Shown one piece after another: positions 23,863 through 36,900 of a DNA stretch of 64,000 nt (its first letter is position 1; each line of letters begins with the position of its first letter). This stretch comes from Lentinus brumalis (taxonomy: Eukaryota > Basidiomycota > Agaricomycetes > Polyporales > Polyporaceae). The position numbers were made by a program, and so were the translations under genes. The stretch covers positions 2,232,001 through 2,296,000 of the forward strand of contig MARA01000006.1 of the NCBI GenBank assembly GCA_001792895.1, in the 5' to 3' direction. Under the pieces are notes generated by a model. The model did not search any database and was not told the DNA's origin. It saw only the letters and a program-made list of their open reading frames with translations.

Positions 23863-24660
23863 CTATCCTCGCCGGCTGCGCTTCACTTCTTTGCCCTTCG
23901 AACGGCCCCATTCCTTCCTGCGCTTGTATTGCGCGGTGTACGGCCGGTAATCCTCATCGGCGCTGTCGGACGAGGTCGAGGCTTCCGACTCGCTCATCGC
24001 GAGATCAGCGCCGTGGACAGGGCTGTGGCGAGCGGTGGTCACCGTGTTATGGGTGGATGAGGTGTCTTCCCAGTCCGGGTCGTCTTTCACAGAGTCGACG
24101 TCGTCTGTCGAGGAGTCGGAAGCATCGTCGTCGACTATGTCACGGTCGGTGGTCCTCTGACGTCCTGCACGCTGTGTGTTGGGTGCAGCCTGGCGGTGCA
24201 ACAGTGCGTCGATTATTCCACCACTTGCACTGACATCTGCGTTGGCTCGAGCAGATGTGGATGCGGCCGACCTTTCGCCACCGGTGGCGCTTTCAGTGGA
24301 TGCGCCTATGGTCGCTTTGGCCGCAGCACGCGAGTCTTCAGGTATGTCGTTGCGTTGTCTAGACAGCATCCGCTGACAATTGCGGCATGACCATGCAGGA
24401 AGGTCGCACGCGACCCACTCCACGCCACCTTCTGTTGCAATACGGCCTGAGGAATTGAAGGCGGTGGCGGCCGGTGCAGCCCGCAGAGATGAGCTGCTGG
24501 TGCTCTGCATCAGAGTTTGTCGTGGCTCCCAAGCACGGTCCTGTTGGTAAGTCTGTGTCGCTCCTGTGGCGGCGTCAGCAAACCACAAAGGAAAGCAAAA
24601 TGGGGACTGTGGCTCACCTTCTGTCTCGCCGCCACCTGTGGTGGGCATCGTTCCGTTCAT
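23863..24660 (-). CDS. Hypothetical protein with acidic Ser-rich region and basic C-terminus
   Basis: Two exons (24660-24618, 24563-23863) give 247 aa. The start MNGTMPTTGGG joins at GAA-G|GTGAGCC to ACAG|GAGCG in phase. The protein has a small WSCRNCQRM Cys pair, an Ala/Ser-rich middle, then a strongly acidic Ser/Asp block (DDDASDSSTDDVDSVKDD) and a lysine/arginine-rich end (YKRRKEWGRSKGKEVKRS), a likely nuclear signal. I do not recognise a family. Its layout resembles the neighbouring gene at 25374-26148: short first exon, acidic block, basic end, same strand. They may be a diverged pair. Confidence 0.55.
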   Translation of the reverse strand: MNGTMPTTGGGETEGEPQSPFCFPLWFADAATGATQTYQQDRAWEPRQTLMQSTSSSSLRAAPAATAFNSSGRIATEGGVEWVACDLPAWSCRNCQRMLSRQRNDIPEDSRAAAKATIGASTESATGGERSAASTSARANADVSASGGIIDALLHRQAAPNTQRAGRQRTTDRDIVDDDASDSSTDDVDSVKDDPDWEDTSSTHNTVTTARHSPVHGADLAMSESEASTSSDSADEDYRPYTAQYKRRKEWGRSKGKEVKRSRRG

Positions 24661-25373
24661 GCCAGGAGGGTGGAGGTTGGGAATAAGTAGGTATGGAATG
24701 GAACACTGCCCGCAGTATCCGCTCTTATAGGTGGAAAGCTTTGATATCGGAACATGTCCGCGGCACGGCACCATAACATAGATGAGATGCACTGCCCGAC
24801 GTGACAATCACCCACAATGACGATACAAGGCTCAATGAGCACCACATCGCTTGCGGTAGCGTGTACGTCGCGAGGCATCTTAGACAGAATGAGTCATTGT
24901 ACGGTACTTACAGTCACAGAAACGGTGTCACAAAGCCAGTCTTTGAATCGAAGCTGCGGTAACCTGTGCGCAGATGGTCATCACTTGCAGCCTCTGTAAC
25001 AGAGACCCTGATGGAACAGTGTCTGACTGGCGAAGCAGGCAAAGATACGACCGGGTGTGCACTGTGCTACGGCGAGGTCTGTACATACCGCACTGCAGAC
25101 TACAAGTTGGTGGTTTGGAAAGCTGTTGTCATGACGAACACGTCGATCACCGCGGAGGCCTCGGCCGCCACTGTGCCGGGCCGGGTGCGGTCCGGAGTTG
25201 TCTTCATGCGAGCGGGTGTGGCGGACAGAAACTGCGCCTTCTCTTCAGAGTCTTCTTGTCGTTCCCACTCTCAACACATCTAAGCTGGTGCGATACTTGC
25301 CGATTGATCCTATACTATGCGAGTGAGCCATAATTTCCGGCGGACTACGCACTGCGTACATAAGTATTGCTAG
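24661..25373. other. No gene recognised
   Basis: Region between the two orphan genes. It should hold the promoter of the 23863-24660 gene. Open frames on the plus strand are short and cysteine-rich by chance. Confidence 0.35.
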
Positions 25374-26148
25374 CTAGAACACACGGCGGCGATTGCGCTT
25401 CAACTTGTTCGAAGCTTTCGCTTCACTGACAGAACGACCATCCTCCGACATCTTCCTCTTCCGCCCCGAGGTGTGGCCCCCATCTCTGCTGTTATCATCG
25501 TCTCTGTCCCTCAAGATGCTCGCAGCCTCGAGTCTGCTGCTTCGGCGTGGAAGCGCCACAGTGACTGCCTGCCTAGCTTCCCGGACGGGGTTCCGCCGAG
25601 GCATGTCACCCCCCGCGACGTCCGGAATGCCACTGGAGTTGCGAAAGTGGTCCGGCGCATCCACTTCGGGGAGGTAATCGCCATCTCTGGCGGCCGAGTC
25701 GTCGTCCGAGGAGTATGGTTCGTCAAGGAACACTTCATCCCAGTCATCGAAATGCACGTGAGCGGCGGCGGCATCCTTCGCTTGCGCGGTGATGGCGCTG
25801 TCGTCGTATGTGTCCTCTCCGTCTGAAATCTCCATGTCCGAGAGCGGGGACGACAATCGAGCGATTGTCTGAGTTGTGGCGGCGCGGAGGTTGAGGAGTA
25901 ACTTGGCGTTCGAGACATCGTCAGTGGGAGCGGACGGTGGCGGAGTTGGCATATCAGCGTGAATGGGGGATATCGTGTGTCGACCATAGCCTTCCCACGA
26001 ACCCATGTAGCTCGTCTTTGGCGCCATCTGACGCTGCATTGAATCTGAGAGAAAGTTAGCATGGTATGACGCACATATTTGGAGGCTCACCTTGGTTGAA
26101 GTTGTCAGCTTCGCCATGCAGTTTCGCGGCGTTCTCACTTGGGGCCAT
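25374..26148 (-). CDS. Hypothetical nuclear-type protein
   Basis: Two exons (26148-26091, 26044-25374) give 242 aa. The start is MAPSENAAKLHGEADNFNQ, joined in phase to DSMQRQMAPKTSYMG. The middle is acidic (SDMEISDGEDTYDD, DDWDEVFLDEPYSSDDDS). The C-terminal third is basic with bipartite-like clusters (RKRKMSEDGRS, NKLKRNRRRVF) that suggest nuclear import. No known domain. It lies in tandem with the similar orphan at 23863-24660. Confidence 0.6.
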
Positions 26149-26791
26149 CGAGTGCGTTCGAATGTGGGACGTGGGATGGGAGAAGGGAGAGAGAATGGCC
26201 TGAGTAACGAATGATGGTCTGAGCCCACCCATGGCAGAAGCCTCTTATAGGGCGGACGCTGGAGAGACCCCGCATGTGTCAACACGAGGACGGTACAATT
26301 GGGGCAGGATACGCATCTGCGCCCCCCGACCTGGGAGAGGCAAGCACGGTTGTTCGCAGTGGCGGGGCTTCTATTATGAACGCGTCAGTAACAACTGAGA
26401 TGCGGAGAGATACTCGCCGTGGTAGTAAAGAGCCGCAACAGAACGAAAAGGCGTGTCAGTTGCACATCGACTTATATTGTCTACGCAGACCGTGTGCGGA
26501 GCGCTGAGGGGCACAGAGAATAAGTGTACTGTGTTTACCCCGAGTGCGAGAGCCTGTATGGATCCTCCGTTGGCAAGACGGTAGCCATGGACGGTCACCG
26601 TCCTGTTGCGCACACATTGGACGATAGGGCGGGAGGTGCAACGTGACACACATACGCGGAACAGTCCAAAGCCAGCATGACCGCGCGGCTCAATACCACT
26701 GATTATGTCCTGCCCCTGCCCGCCCAGCGAACGCCGATCGAGGCGGGCGAGGCGCACGATTCCCCGGCGGCGTCGCGCTGATCTACAAGCG
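26149..26791. other. Intergenic region
   Basis: Promoter of the preceding minus-strand orphan and 3' flank of the GH85 gene. No supported gene, repeat or RNA gene was seen. Confidence 0.35.
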
Positions 26792-29368
26792 TCACAAGTT
26801 CACGTCGACGAACGTGCAGTCCTCCCACTCCAGGACCTCGCCCTTGTCCGTCACACCCTGCACGTAAAATCGCGCGCCCTTCGCGCTCTCCAGCTCGGCG
26901 GAGAGACAGGCCGGATCAACGTAGAACCTGTTCGCCCGACCGTCCAGGCCCGTCGTCCCGATATACGTTGCCGTCTCTGGAGCCACAGCAGCACCTTCCC
27001 CAACATGAGCGTGTACGTATACGTTGAAGTAAGCGAAGGACGTGGGAGGGTGGTCGAGAATCCATGCTGGTTCCGTATCCTCCGGCGACGTAAGGGTCAG
27101 GGCGGGCACGGGGCCGAGGGAGATCCCGGTGCCCCAGGTGAGAGTGCCGACGAAGGGAGAGACGGTCTTGTAGATGGGTTGGTTCTGTGCGAAGTCTGCC
27201 CAGATGACTTTGGGGTTGAGTGGGGTATGCTTGGGAGAGAGCGGGTTGGCGTAGACGCTGAGAGCGCCGATGTGGATCGTGAACGCCACCGCCTCAGTGG
27301 GATCTTCGCAGGTGAAGCCGATGACGAGGCCGGATGCAGTCAGAACGTCCTTCGGGTGTTCTGTGGCGAGGGTGAAGTCGAGAAGAAGCTCTGTCCAGTC
27401 GTTAGGCAGGGACGTCTCCGATACGGAGTCCATTTCGAAGTCGGCTTGGATGTCCTTTGCAAGGGACTTCACGGACGCGCCAACATTTGCCTCGACGGGG
27501 CCATGCAGCTTGTATACGATGGATAGTCTGTACGATCTCTGTGATGTAATGGAGAGGGACTGGATGGGGAGCCAGACGCAACGGAAGAACGCCTCCTCGG
27601 AGTCGGATCCGGGCGCGGATACGGTGACGGCGAGGGAGCTGCCGCCCAGCCAGGCATCGTCCATAGAGAGGTCGGATGTGGCGATAGGAACGGCTTCTTC
27701 CCGGTCACCGTCTTCCCATGTGAGAGTGGGCCGAGGGAAGACGAAGTCCCCCATTGACGTCGTTTTGTGGACGTCGGTCCAACCTGTTTCGGACTGGAAG
27801 ACCTTGGCGCCGCGAACGAACCACGACCAGCCTACTCCTGGGGCAAAAGTCGTGAAGAACGGGAGGTGCGCAGGGTTAGGTGGAGGTTGGCGAGGGAAGA
27901 AATCTGCGATGGGCTTGAACGGCCCGTGCTCGCATGTCGGTTCGCCTTCACGGAGTGTATGGGCGGGGACGGAGACTTCTTCACCCAGCTGCTTTGGACC
28001 GAGCCAGAGCTTGTTCTCGTACTCCCACCATGTCTTCCACGACCATCCTGGCTTGTCCTGCTCGCTCTCCCAGGTCCAGGCGTGGCCGAAGAGGGCGACG
28101 CTGAGTCCCAGGAACTCTGGGTCTATGTGCGAGATCGCTCTGTAGACACCGAAGCCGCCGCCACCGTGAGAGCCGCGACCCCATACGTCGACTCCAATGT
28201 AGAGATCTTGAAGCTGTTTCTGCCGATGAAACTTGGATTGGTCGAGGCTTAGGAGATACTGGGCGGTCATGGACGGGTACGGGGATGGCCACTGCACAAG
28301 GAGTTCGTGAGAAGACACCTAATCATAGAGCAAATCTGACTGACCGTGTAGTTTGAGAAGAATGAAGTCGACGGCAAGAAGAAAGGAAGGTTTACACTGT
28401 TGAGCCTATCCTGCCAGCGTAGCCTGCCATCTACAACGACGCTGTCGTACCTATAGGACCGTGTGAGACTCAATAGTGTGCCCACGCAGCTGCACCTACC
28501 AGGAAACTTCAGCATGCGGACCAACTTTTCTCTTGAGTTCCTGTTCCAGCATAGCTATCCACAGCGTAAGGGCGCGCGTTTGCTCCACTCCACCGCGGAG
28601 GACAGCCTCGAAGTTGAGCAGATAGCCGTCGAAGCCCCTCTGGAACGCGAGGTCCGCAAGCAGTCGTGCATAGTGGGGCGATGTTGGCAACGTGTGAGCG
28701 TTTGGCTTCGCGGGCCCGGTGACGACTTTCGGCAAGGCGCCCACCAAGAGGCGCAAGCAATCCCCCTCGGACTCCGTATGTTCGAAGATCCTGCAGCTTA
28801 TGATGTGAGCTATGTGCTTCGAATACCGGAGATGGGGATCATACAGGTTACCAAGCATCTTGACGCCGTGGCGGTGGGCTGCTGTCGTCCATCCCGAGGG
28901 CGGTATGGTCACTCTGTGATGAGAGAAGCTGGAGGTTATCAATCACCGACCGCCTTAAAGGTGGCGATAGCGATCTCACTATATGAACGACTCGCAGTAC
29001 GCCCAGAAGTTGAACGTGTAGGACGGTGCCGTGGGTGATTCCACGTAGCCTCCCTAAAAAGTATGTCCGAGTCGGTCAGTCTGCTTGATGAAATCCCAAA
29101 CACGGGCGAATGACCTTGTAGTCATGGCACACCTGCAGACAGAGATTCAGTACCCAGTAAAAAGAAGAACGCTGTGTGAGACTACCAGCAGTTTGCCTCT
29201 GGTGGCAGCATGAAAAACGCCTTCAGTCTCGCTGCGAGGGACGTATGGCAAGACGCCTTCTAACTTCGCGGCCGCCGTCGCTGCCCAGTCGTCAAGATCA
29301 GAGAGAGATCGGAAGAACGGAGCGTCGTCAGATATATGGGCCGAATGGTTCGTTCCACGGACTGGCAT
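26792..29368 (-). CDS. Cytosolic endo-beta-N-acetylglucosaminidase (ENGase), glycoside hydrolase family 85
   Basis: Seven exons on the minus strand: 29368-29186, 29132-29115, 29053-28980, 28928-28845, 28790-28500, 28450-28345 and 28291-26792. They give 751 aa with all phases consistent. The GH85 barrel shows VCHDYKGGY, YFSHHRVTIPP, the catalytic Asn/Glu loop GFDGYLLNFE, the WYDSVVVDGRLRWQDRLN strand and NLPFFLPS. Family members cleave the chitobiose core of N-glycans, often in cytosolic glycoprotein turnover. No signal peptide is present, which fits the cytosolic type. The C-terminal ~350 residues form beta-rich modules (WTELLLDFTLATEHPKDV and others). Exon 2 is only 18 nt. Confidence 0.93.
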
Positions 29369-29634
29369 GTCGGCGTTGCAGCGCGCGGATTGTGTATGGT
29401 GGTTGCGATGGAGGTTCTCAGACGCCGGCTAGCGGTTAACGTAGATTGACGTTCATATTGAAGAAGCGCGGGAATCCCCCATGCGAGCGGGACTGCTGCA
29501 GTTCGCAGGACGCACAGGAATAGAGGAGTAGCTACTGACTAGATTTCGATGGCAACATGTATGCGAACAAAGCACAGGCAGCGAATCGCAGAAGAAGGGC
29601 TACACTACTGAAATTTGAGAGCAAACATGGGACA

Positions 29635-32600
29635 CTACCAGCGCCCTCGGCGCCCACTACTACCAGGACCTTGGTACGGTCCGTAATCCGGAGGCGGTCT
29701 TCCCCCACCAGCTATAGAACACAGTTGTCAGCATATCTTAGGGGGAAGCAATGAGAGCAAGGAACGCACAGGCACGAGGCGGCGGCGGCGGCGAGCGGGG
29801 TCTGGGAGCGGAGCTGGACGGTATAACAGCATTGCGGAAGACTTGCATGAGATCATCGGTGCGGAAGATGGGACCTGCAGAGGCACGGCAATCAGATCAA
29901 CAGCGCAGAAGTGCGATCAACTGCGATTGAACTCACCATCAAACGTGTTCGGTGCCGGAAGTGTGCCAATAAACCAGTTGAGGACGCCGGGTAGCTGCAC
30001 GCCCTTGTCTTCTTCTTTCTCCTCCTTGATGAAGCGCCTAGGGGGAGGGGGGGCAGCATCGCGTTCGCGCTCTCTGTCCCACATCGGGGAGCCATGGCGT
30101 CGGTGGCCCTGGCTCTCCCACCTGTCGCGGTCGCGACCTCTGCTGGGGCTTCCGGGACGCGCACGCTTGGACGGGTAGTCGCGACTCTCGTCGCGCCTTC
30201 GGTGGTCTGGCGACTGTGCTCTCTTCGATGACGAACCCTGGCTAGGGGTCGACTGCTTCGCTGCTTCAGACACGATTGACTGCAAAGTGTCTGTGCGCCC
30301 AAGGAGGCCGCTGCTGCTACTACTGCTGTTGCCATTCAGACGAGACGAGCCGCCCGATCGATGGAGCACAAAGCCGAGATCACGCGTAGCAATAGCGTCG
30401 ATGTTCAAGTACTTGTGTCTCTCTGCGAAGCGCTTGATGGGAGGATCTGTGGTTGGGTTGAGCGGTCAGTGTATCACAAGACAAGGAGTAACGCACCTTG
30501 CGGGTACACCTCCGCCATGCGTTTCTCGAGCTTGTGGGCAGTGGCGAGATCGCCATACTGATACTCATAACGAGCCCACCGCTCCCACAGGGGCCGGGCT
30601 TTGTCAGCCGGGAAAGTACCAATGACACGCTCGAACAGGGCCCTCGCGTCTGGGAAGGTACATTAGCAGTCACGTAGCAGGATACGCAAGAGGTGCTCAC
30701 TGTTCTCATCGTTGATGGAGATGAGGAAACCAAGATACCGAAGTACATACTCGACTTCGTCGCTGAAAAGTTCCATGCCTTTCTCGAAGATCCTGCTAGC
30801 TACCTGGACATCCTTGTTGCCGCAGTGGAACTCCATGAGCGCTGTGTAGTGGTGTGAGTCGGTTTGCCAAATATATGTAAAAGACACCTCACCTTCGGCT
30901 TCATGGACCTCCCAGGGCGTCCAGCGGTCTCTGCGCGCTTTGCCGAACACGGCACGAGCAGACTTAAGGCCTTCAGCACGCCTAGCAAACTTAATGTAAT
31001 TGATCCACGCAATGCCGTAGTGTGTGCGTCTTTCCGACAGTTCCTTGTCCTTGGGCGGACGATCATCAGAACCTTGTGTGCTGAATGACGACACCTGCGA
31101 TTGGGTGCCAGGTGCGTCGGTGGACTGCGTCTGATGTTGCTGCGAGCCAATGGACGTGCTTGACTTGGACGCGTTTATCTTCGCTTCAAGCGCCTCCAGG
31201 TCCTTCTGGAGGACCTCCAGGAACTTCTCATACGTGGCATGTACCTCAGCGAAGTTACCTTGCAGCTCAAGCACCTCAGCGAGATCAAAGTTTAGCGCGA
31301 AGCTGTGCATATCGTTAGCATCGGAGCTCGGGGATAGAACAGTTCCGACTTACCTAGACGGGTTCGCTTCGACGCCAGCCTTGAGCGTTGCCAGCGCTTC
31401 GTCGGCCTTCCCGACACTGCTCGTCCAAGAGTATGCCATGAACCTGTTCCGCAGTGGTCAGCAACGCACATACCCCGTATGCAGTGACGAGCACGCACCA
31501 GATCTCGGGGTAGAAGCGCATGCGCACGATCGCCTTCTTGTACACGCTCTGCATCCGCTGGATAAACGTGTTCTTGTTGCTCTCCTCGATCAGGAGTGGG
31601 TTGCTTTCCTCCCACTTCAGATACTGGCGCCAGCGCGCGAGGAGCGTCTTGTCGCCGGAGTTGAAGGTCGGCGGACGGGGCAGCCAGATTGTGGGGCGCT
31701 TACCCTTGGGCGGGGGCGTCGGAGGGAAGAGGACAGAGAGATGGTCCTGCAGCTGGTTGTACACCGTGCGCGCCTGCATGTGGCTCTCCTGCAAATCAGA
31801 GATGAACTTCTTCGCCTGTGTTGAACGAGGATGTGAGCAACGTAGCAAGTCACAGAGTCCACCAAGCGACTCACCGTGATCTTGTTGAGGCCATTCTCGA
31901 AGTCCTGGTAATCCTCCCAAAGTCGCTTGACGTTCTCCATCGGGATCTGCACTGCTTGCTGGTACGCTCGTCGCACAGCGTCCATCTTCTGTTGTTCTTC
32001 CCATGTCGTCTTGGTCTGGAATCATTCGTTAGCTCAGCTCACATACATGTCGGGTCGCAAACCGAAGGAAAAAGCGGACACATGCTAGCAACTATCACGC
32101 ATCACGCGGTCGAGAACGGGGGCACGCGGGGTCTCCGGGGCGTAACGGCATGGGGTTGCATAAACGAAGAGCTACAATGGTACAGTGGTCGTAGCGACAA
32201 AGCCGAGTCCATCAAGCCGAGATTGAGCGAAGGAAGGACAGACAGAGGAATCCGGGCTCTCCACCACTTCGATGCAGGCCACGATTCGCGGCCACACATT
32301 GCGTGGCATGCAACGCCAACCGTGGTGCGACGCCCCGCCGGCAATTGCTGCATTGGCTTTCCTCCATGCCGAAGGAAGTCTGATACCCTGTCTGGTGCAG
32401 GCACCAACGCACGCTATTGAGCAAAGCTGAGGCCGTCACCAGACGGGCGATGGTAGCAACGACCAACACCAGCATACTGTGGAGAAGCTGCCATAACAGA
32501 CGGCCAGATGTTTCGTTTGCGCAGTTGCCACCCCATCGCAGGGCCCCATACGACCGACTCCATAGCTATGACGGCAGCCACGGCGGCAGGCTCTGAAGGT

Positions 32601-33707
32601 CTCTGAATCGCGCAGAATACAACCAGCCGTGCAGACTCGAAGTCAGCAGGGATACTCGCGTTTCCGATGGGAGGCAACGCATGCCAATGGGCGGAAATCG
32701 CCGCGCAGGTTCGGTCCTCATGATATGGGCGTCTACGGAATGATTGTGCTTTGGAGCGATACGAAAGTAGCCACGTGCGGCCTGGATGCCTCGACGTTCC
32801 GCCCGACTGAATCGCGGATATCCCGGCCGTGTGCAGCAAGAGCTCCGCCAGGAAAGCAACGAAGCCCTTGCCGTTGCCAAGGAAGACAAGTCCGACACTC
32901 CTACGAAGCCACAAGGAAGGAGTGATGAATCAAAGAGAGCTCAACGTACCTCGCCGGCTTTCAAGAAGTTGATGTAGTCCTGCCAGATGTCATAGCTATC
33001 CTTGTCCTGACTCGCGTGACTGAGGGCAAAGTCGTAGCACTTTTGAATGACTTCGCGAGCGTTCGGACCTTTAGTGATTCTCCTGCAATCATTCGGTCGT
33101 GAGTGTGGCGTGAAGCAAGCCTTGCGTATGTGGCGGGGTGTTCGCACCTAATGTACGTGAGGTAGAACTTCAGCAGTTCTACAGAAGGTGTCGTTCTCAG
33201 CAAGAACTTCTTGAAGAGGGTCTCAGCGTAGTTGTATTGTGTGGGGTCGTCAAGGAAGTGCTGCAGATACGCTATTTGCACGGATGGCTGTATGTTGCGT
33301 GTCAGACAAGGGCTGGATGCTCATGAGGGTACGCTGAATCTGACGGTGTTCGGATAAATCTCAAGCATGCCTTCGTAGGTGTCCTTGATCTTCTCGATGT
33401 CGCCCGACTCTTCCGCGAGGTCAACCAACTTCAGCCAGCCGTCAGCATCGACAGGCTTTTCACGCAGTTGCGCACGCAGTCGTTCCCATTCTGATTGCGG
33501 TTGAGGTGTCGCCTCTTGCTTCGTGAGGCTCACTTGCGTCTCTTGGCTGCTTGGCTGAGTCGGCGTGGGCGGCACCGGCGAGCCAGACTGTTGAAGTTGA
33601 CGCAGGGCGTTGAGGATGTTTTCCGTCAGGTGGTTCTGGTCACCGTCAGACTTTGCGCTCTCCGGCGGGTCTTGCAGCATCGGATCCGACGTCGACGACT
33701 CAGTCAT
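29635..33707 (-). CDS. RNA14: mRNA 3'-end-processing protein Rna14/CstF-77 (Suf domain)
   Basis: Multi-exon gene starting MTESSTSDP at 33707. HAT (half-a-TPR) repeats follow: [92 protein letters not shown] and [16 protein letters not shown]. The C-terminal region has the conserved [21 protein letters not shown] and [12 protein letters not shown] segment used by Rna14 to hold Rna15. The last three exons (ending 29917, then 29874-29770 and 29711-29635) join in phase to a Gly/Arg end. Rna14 scaffolds cleavage factor IA (CstF) in the nucleus. An Arg/Ser/Asp-rich low-complexity stretch precedes the C-terminal motif. One intron (about 32017-32947) is ~930 nt while the others are near 60. Confidence 0.92.
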
Positions 33708-33945
33708 TCTGGCAGAGATGGGAGAAAAGGCAGAGTTGGCCGAGCTCGTCGAGCGTCGCAGCGACGAACAAGGCCTGCTGTCCTCTGCCTGTGTTTGGCT
33801 CTGCTTGCTGCCGGCGCTCCTGTGCGCGCCATGACCGACGCGTCGCGCGACCTGCGCGTCGAGGTCCGCGACGCGCTTGCCTCTTGACCATCATCATCTC
33901 TCTCGCGCTCGACCAAGTCATCGGCCAGTCTCGTTAGATGAAGAC
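33708..33945. promoter_or_regulatory. Short divergent promoter between Rna14 and the coiled-coil gene
   Basis: Only 238 bp separate the two ATGs, so both core promoters are packed here. No clear TATA element was seen. Confidence 0.5.
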
Positions 33946-36900
33946 ATGGAACATCCGGAGGACGCGCTAAAGGCTGTCGACGCCGCCATCGCCAAGTGCA
34001 AGGTGCGAGAGAGGAAGCGTCTTGCGGACACTTCGGGGCAGGTATCAACACATCTCGTCTTGCTGGTGAGTATGCGGCCTCGGGGAGGAATTCAGACGTT
34101 GAAGGCTGGTACCAGAAACTCTCTGCCATCTCGAAGCAACTCAGCGACAAGCTCGCATCCTTCCTCCGCGACTCTCTCCACGTGCTCTACGCCGGAGTCC
34201 CAGTACCGGCACTGAGACTGGCGGCAGTCATATTCGAGTCGGTATATCACAATCGAATTCTCGCTGCGCTTGGGGGTGGACAGTCAGAGCAGAAAGACTT
34301 GTGGGAGTCGGTGCTATATGCGCTGCTTTCTGGTGTTCTTGTGAGTGGCCATGTAGGCTGCTGCCCGAACCCGCTTGTGCTAAGATCTCCATGCGGCTGG
34401 AAGGACTTCCTAGATGCACACCAGACCAAGGCGGCAAAGGACGCGGTTGGAGAAGCTCTATTTCCTGTCCTGTGCGGGATCTGCTTCTCCCTGACTGCTC
34501 CGAAGACTGGTGTAGACCTTCGCTGCACGGTGTGTAAACGGCACTGCTGCAGAATCAGCGGAGAAGCTGACTATATGCGTCATATTCCAGGCCTACAACA
34601 TCTTGACTGACGCTGCCGCTTCACACCAAGTAAATCAGGGAAGGCTGAGAGACCCCAAGGTCTTGGGTGGAGAGCGACTTGGGTCATGCATCTGGAGGAC
34701 GCAAGGTGCGCAGCGCATATACTCCGTGCATCTTCACTCCGTCATGTTGTTCGTAGACTATCTCCCACTGGAAGGACTGCTTAACCTCTTCGCTCGCGCG
34801 TTGCCTTCCACGAACAATTCGGCTGGTGGCCGTGCTAAACGGACAGCGTTCATCCATGTCGCGTTCAAGAACACCGCGCCGCCGGAGGCTGCGAACATAG
34901 CAAGATCCGTAACCAACCTGCTCGAAGATGTCCCATCTAGCGACTGGGAAGAGACATGCCTCAAGATCGTGGACGCATTTGCGAAAGGAAACATCGCCTA
35001 GTGAGCGCGGCCTTCTTCCTGCATGCATCGTGCGTACAAGCTTCTGATCACATCGCGCCTAGTCCACAACCGCTTGCCATCAACGGACTCGTCGTACATG
35101 ATGGCACTTACCCTTCCGATCGCTTGTATGCGGATGGTAAGACTTTCCTCGCCAACGTTTTGCTCGGGGTATGTTCCTCCATTACTTCCGATGTGATGGT
35201 GCTGTTGACATGTCACAGGACGATCAATACGAGTCTTTGGAGATCCCGTACACGAGCATCCGAAAGTTCTCCTTAGACCGAGCGGGCGAGGGACAGATAC
35301 GAGCCACGCTGGATCTGAGCATGGCGCCCAGGCTGGGGAAAGACCTAATCAAACTGGAAGATCGAGATACCGACCGAGGGCTCAATGCGACGTTTTTATT
35401 GAGTACCGGTGACGCAAACAGACTAACACAAGCGCTGGACAGCAGAGGCTTGGTATGCATGCCATCCAGTTCGGTGTCCCGACTTCGTCTCACACATACA
35501 TCAGCGCGATCGTGTCTCCTGTACACCAGAGCAGCCGCCTACCAAGTTATCGTTAGCAGCCCGGCCTGCCAACCTCGAGATTGACAGTGCCGGCCGGTTG
35601 GTCGAGCCAAGTCAAATTGAAGTTCGTACTATCTTTTTCTCGCCCGATACCGATACTGATCGGAGCTGTAGAGGATAGAGAACCTCTCCCAGTGTACGTT
35701 ACCTCCGTCACTCAAACGCTTCAGCCGATCTGATCGAATGAGGGTAGTCTACAGGACAGACGATCCAAGCGACGATATTCAGTCCGCCGGAGACTTTGAT
35801 GAATTCATCGCGGCCGTAGAAGTGCCGTCCCAGCCTATGAATCCCTTCGCTTCTGGTTCGCAAGATGATCAAATCGTGGATGCAGACAGACTCTCTACGA
35901 CAAATCTAGGGTCCGGTAACTTCTTCGAGAAGGCACCTGTTAGCGCGACCACGAAGTCAATAGTTTTGGCTAGGACGGGAAGCCAAGTCATGCGGGACGC
36001 AGTCTTCGGCGGCAGTCTGGACGATCTTTCGGAAATCTCTACTGAGTGCGACAGCCCGACCCCCAGGTCCAACATGCTCAGACGCAGCAGTACTTCTACT
36101 TCCATCAATTTGGTCCGAGGACGCCTCTCCTTCGAACCTGTCTCAGCTCAGAAAGAAGCTGGCCGCGTTGGGCGCGGTCGTGTCGGCAAGGTAATCCTGG
36201 ACTCGGACGACGACTCTCCGCCGCCGCGGCCTCCTGCCAACTCTCGGCTTCGACCTGCGAACAAACTCCTCCTGCGCGAACCAACTGCTGACGACGTACT
36301 GGAAGAATTTCCTATCGCTTCGCTTGCTTCCGTTCCTCTTGAGCCGCCCTTGACTCCGCCATCCCAGCAGGACAAGAACGCACGTTCATCTTTCTCAGGG
36401 CTCGGTCCGCAGTCTGCTAGCACCAAAGTCTTGCGCTTCTCTCATGCCATCCCTGCCCCTGACTTCAACGCTGCGCTGTCTTCTCCGGCTGTTGCCACGA
36501 AGGGTGTCCTCAAAAGTGCTCTTGTCAAGAAAACTCTTGCGCCTGCTCCTCCTGCAGATGGTGCTCTGCTGGACTCTTCACCCCCTCGTGCACCCTCTGT
36601 GCAGAAAGCTCGAGCTGGCAAGCCTGCGACTTCGAAGGTCGGAGACCCTTTGTACGACCTAAGTGAGTACTTCCGGTTGCACCGATCGCACGCCTGAATC
36701 GACCTTTCGCGCAGTTCCTCCATCAAGCTCGCCCACACCCGGTGTCAAGCGGTCCGTCAAGGGAGCTCTCCGCAAGAAGGGCGTCAGCGCCGCCAAGCCC
36801 GCCAAGAAGGATCCTCCTGCGAGCGCTGTTGCTGCCTCCACCAAATCATCGAAGAGGAAAGCCCTGGCCGATGTTGAGACTGACGAGAATGTCCCGCCCG

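Noticed and set aside
32414..32914. Nested gene inside the long Rna14 intron
   Set aside because: The frame shows no domain, no promoter-like lead-in and ordinary chance composition, so it was kept only as an observation about intron size.
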